Shown piece after piece: positions 62,529-64,000 of a stretch of DNA of 64,000 nt. Numbering within the stretch: the stretch's first letter is position 1; each line of letters begins with the position of its first letter. Origin of the DNA: Sphingobacterium sp. PCS056 (lineage in GTDB: Bacteria > Bacteroidota > Bacteroidia > Sphingobacteriales > Sphingobacteriaceae); the NCBI RefSeq assembly GCF_023273895.1, contig NZ_CP096883.1, positions 4,464,001 through 4,528,000 of the forward strand, in the 5' to 3' direction. The notes under the pieces were generated by a model, which saw nothing but the letters and a program-made list of their open reading frames with translations, was not told where the DNA came from and made no database searches. Both the position numbers and the translations under genes were made by a program.

Positions 62529-63410
62529 ATGATGAATATTCTATCAAAATCTACCACATATAAAACACTAGCATTCTTATCATTAACAATGTTAGCTATG
62601 AATCATAACAAAGTGACAGCGGGCACATTTTCTACAACTGCTGTACCTGATTCAGTAGGAGTCGAAAAAATTGATGGTCAGGAATATGTTCTTTTCAAAA
62701 TTGAAAAGGGCGACAACTATTATCAATTGAGTAAGCGGTATAAAACAAGTGTTGGCAAATTAACAGAGTTAAATGGAAATAAAACATTGGCTGTCGGACA
62801 GATTGTTAAAATCCCTACCGGAAGAATGTTTTATGTAACACCAAGTAATCCGAAGAATAACAATAAAGGAACTCAAAAAGAACTCATCGATTATAAAGTC
62901 GGTGACCAAGAAACACTTTATGCGATCTCCCGTAAATTTGATGTAACAGTTGAAGAAATCAAAAGAGCGAATAATTTGCGTTCTAATAATATCAGTGGCG
63001 GCCAGATTTTAAAAATCCCAAGTAATGGTACTTTTATTATTCCACAAAAACCAGATACCATTTTAATTACTCCAGATACCACCAATGTAGAAGAACCGAC
63101 CATTACAGCCAATAAATATGGTATTCGTGAAAAAACAGAACGTGGGATCGGTGTTTGGATTGATGGACTGAACGAAAGCGGCACCAGCAATTTGGCTCTT
63201 CATAAAACAGCGGCTATCGGTACCGTCTTAAAAATCACGAACCCCATGACCAGAAGTGTCACTTATGCTAAAGTCGTTGGGAAATTTAATGAAAATGCAG
63301 ATACGCACAATGCAATAGTTGTTTTATCAAAATCTGCAGCAGCCTATATTGGCGCATTAGATAAACGCTTTCAAGTCGAAATTACTTACGGAGTTCCCTT
63401 AGAGGACTAG
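62529..63410 (+). CDS. LysM protein with C-terminal double-psi beta-barrel
   Basis: 293 residues: signal peptide (about 1-32), two LysM repeats (about 55-97 FKIEKGDNYYQLSKRYKTS; about 120-165 YKVGDQETLYAISRKFDV) that bind peptidoglycan, and a DPBB-like C-domain (about 200-290, GIGVWIDGLNESGTSNLALH). Probably a periplasmic cell-wall protein; the lytic Asp of RlpA proteins is not obvious. Two ATG codons in a row make the start 62529 or 62532. Confidence 0.9.
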   Translation: MMNILSKSTTYKTLAFLSLTMLAMNHNKVTAGTFSTTAVPDSVGVEKIDGQEYVLFKIEKGDNYYQLSKRYKTSVGKLTELNGNKTLAVGQIVKIPTGRMFYVTPSNPKNNNKGTQKELIDYKVGDQETLYAISRKFDVTVEEIKRANNLRSNNISGGQILKIPSNGTFIIPQKPDTILITPDTTNVEEPTITANKYGIREKTERGIGVWIDGLNESGTSNLALHKTAAIGTVLKITNPMTRSVTYAKVVGKFNENADTHNAIVVLSKSAAAYIGALDKRFQVEITYGVPLED

Positions 63411-63444
63411 TATGCATCGATTCTTTTCGAATATTATATATTAA

Positions 63445-64000
63445 ATGAATAAAAAACCATATGTCATAGGAATCGCAGGTAGCAGCGGTTCTGGTAAAAC
63501 ATTTTTTCTAAACTGTTTTTTAAAACACTTTAGTCCTGAAGAAGTAACGCTCATCTCACAAGATGACTATTACATTCCTGCTAATACAAAAACTCAGGAG
63601 GAAAATAAATTGTACAATTTTGATCTTCCAACTTCGATCGATCGCGATGCTTTTTACAAAGATATTAGTGATCTTTTTGAAGGCAAAACAATTTATAAAG
63701 AAGAATATACGTTCAACAATCCGGCAATAAAGCCTAAGATGTTGGAAATAAAACCAGCACCGATTCTAATCATTGAAGGTCTGTTTATCTATCACTATAC
63801 AGAGGTAAATCAGTTAATCGATCATCGTATATTTTTGGATGCAAATCAAGAAATCGCTTTGGAACGCAGGTTGCGTCGTGATCTGATCGAACGCGGCTAT
63901 TTTGAAGATGATGTGCTATATAAGTGGGTCAATCACGTGTTACCATCTTATAATGAATATTTATTGCCTTACAAAAATACCTGTGATCAGGTCATTATCA
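63445..64000 (+). CDS. udk: Uridine kinase (3' end cut by window)
   Basis: 185 codons of a uridine/cytidine kinase of the P-loop type: GIAGSSGSGKTFF (9-21), SQDDYYIPA with the catalytic Asp, NFDLPTSIDRDAF, and the EGLFIYH segment. It phosphorylates uridine in pyrimidine salvage. The open frame runs off the window end; about 20 residues are missing. Confidence 0.92.
   Translation, partial: MNKKPYVIGIAGSSGSGKTFFLNCFLKHFSPEEVTLISQDDYYIPANTKTQEENKLYNFDLPTSIDRDAFYKDISDLFEGKTIYKEEYTFNNPAIKPKMLEIKPAPILIIEGLFIYHYTEVNQLIDHRIFLDANQEIALERRLRRDLIERGYFEDDVLYKWVNHVLPSYNEYLLPYKNTCDQVII

Overview
The window is AT-rich, densely coded chromosomal DNA of a Bacteroidota bacterium, most likely a Sphingobacterium or close relative. 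Several things point this way: Bacteroidota promoter boxes (TAnnTTTG, in the best cases with TTTG about 19-20 nt upstream), weak Shine-Dalgarno sequences, lineage-typical families (DUF4290, DUF3810, DUF4905-like, TIGR02757, head-GIN, OmpP1/FadL with C-terminal Phe, LysM plus double-psi barrel), menaquinone-type UbiE, LpxB, and an archaeal/eukaryotic-type ProRS. No phage, integrase, transposase, CRISPR array or rRNA was seen, so it reads as core genome. The accessory-looking material is mostly in the intergenic DNA.

Layout. 1-1355: end of a truncated gene, then 1.1 kb of noncoding DNA with a composite repeat and a candidate structured RNA. 1356-5400: dnaB, facing a ubiE-SDR-yqeY run across a site-rich intergenic region. 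5454-7697: elaA, DUF423 and a CLC-type gene preceded by a fluoride riboswitch. 7763-12942 (minus): pyruvate oxidase, mgtE, peptidase E, and an SPFH/ribbon-helix-helix pair with palindromic promoter sites. 13061-17306 (plus): DNA glycosylase, purM, rimB-rimK pair, FAH-family enzyme. 17369-24657: head-GIN protein, class II aldolase, YffB-like, M1 peptidase, amino-acid permease. 24745-32213: divIC, lpxB, DUF3810, ndpA, HDAC-like, yceH, DUF72. 32281-37337 (minus): enolase (frameshifted), carA with an attenuator-like leader, obgE, adk, tRNA-Arg; a second tRNA-Arg follows. 38096-45499: hydrolase, TetR-nitroreductase-FrnE operon, smc. 45596-50924 (minus): yceI, murA (frameshifted), DUF4290, pcrA/uvrD. 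51269-57330: methyltransferase/LysR divergon, TIGR02757, cystathionine gamma-lyase/synthase, YeeZ-like, proS. 57508-64000: Gly-rich lipoprotein, OmpP1/FadL porin, NfeD, DUF4905-like, LysM protein, and uridine kinase cut by the window end.

Most notable points. (1) A crcB-type fluoride aptamer upstream of a CLC-F-like antiporter; its 3' strand can instead pair with the 7 nt touching the start codon, giving a legible translational switch. (2) A carA leader with promoter, 24-codon ORF ending in a U6 tract, three hairpins and an intrinsic terminator, resembling UTP-sensing pyrimidine attenuation. (3) A perfect 54-bp palindrome embedded in an 11-bp-period G/C-tract repeat with G-quadruplex potential. 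(4) A candidate pseudoknot RNA next to dnaB. (5) Two essential genes (eno, murA) each broken by one base in a homopolymer, which looks like sequencing error rather than decay. (6) Three copies of a TTTGATATCAAA-like palindrome on the SPFH/RHH promoter.
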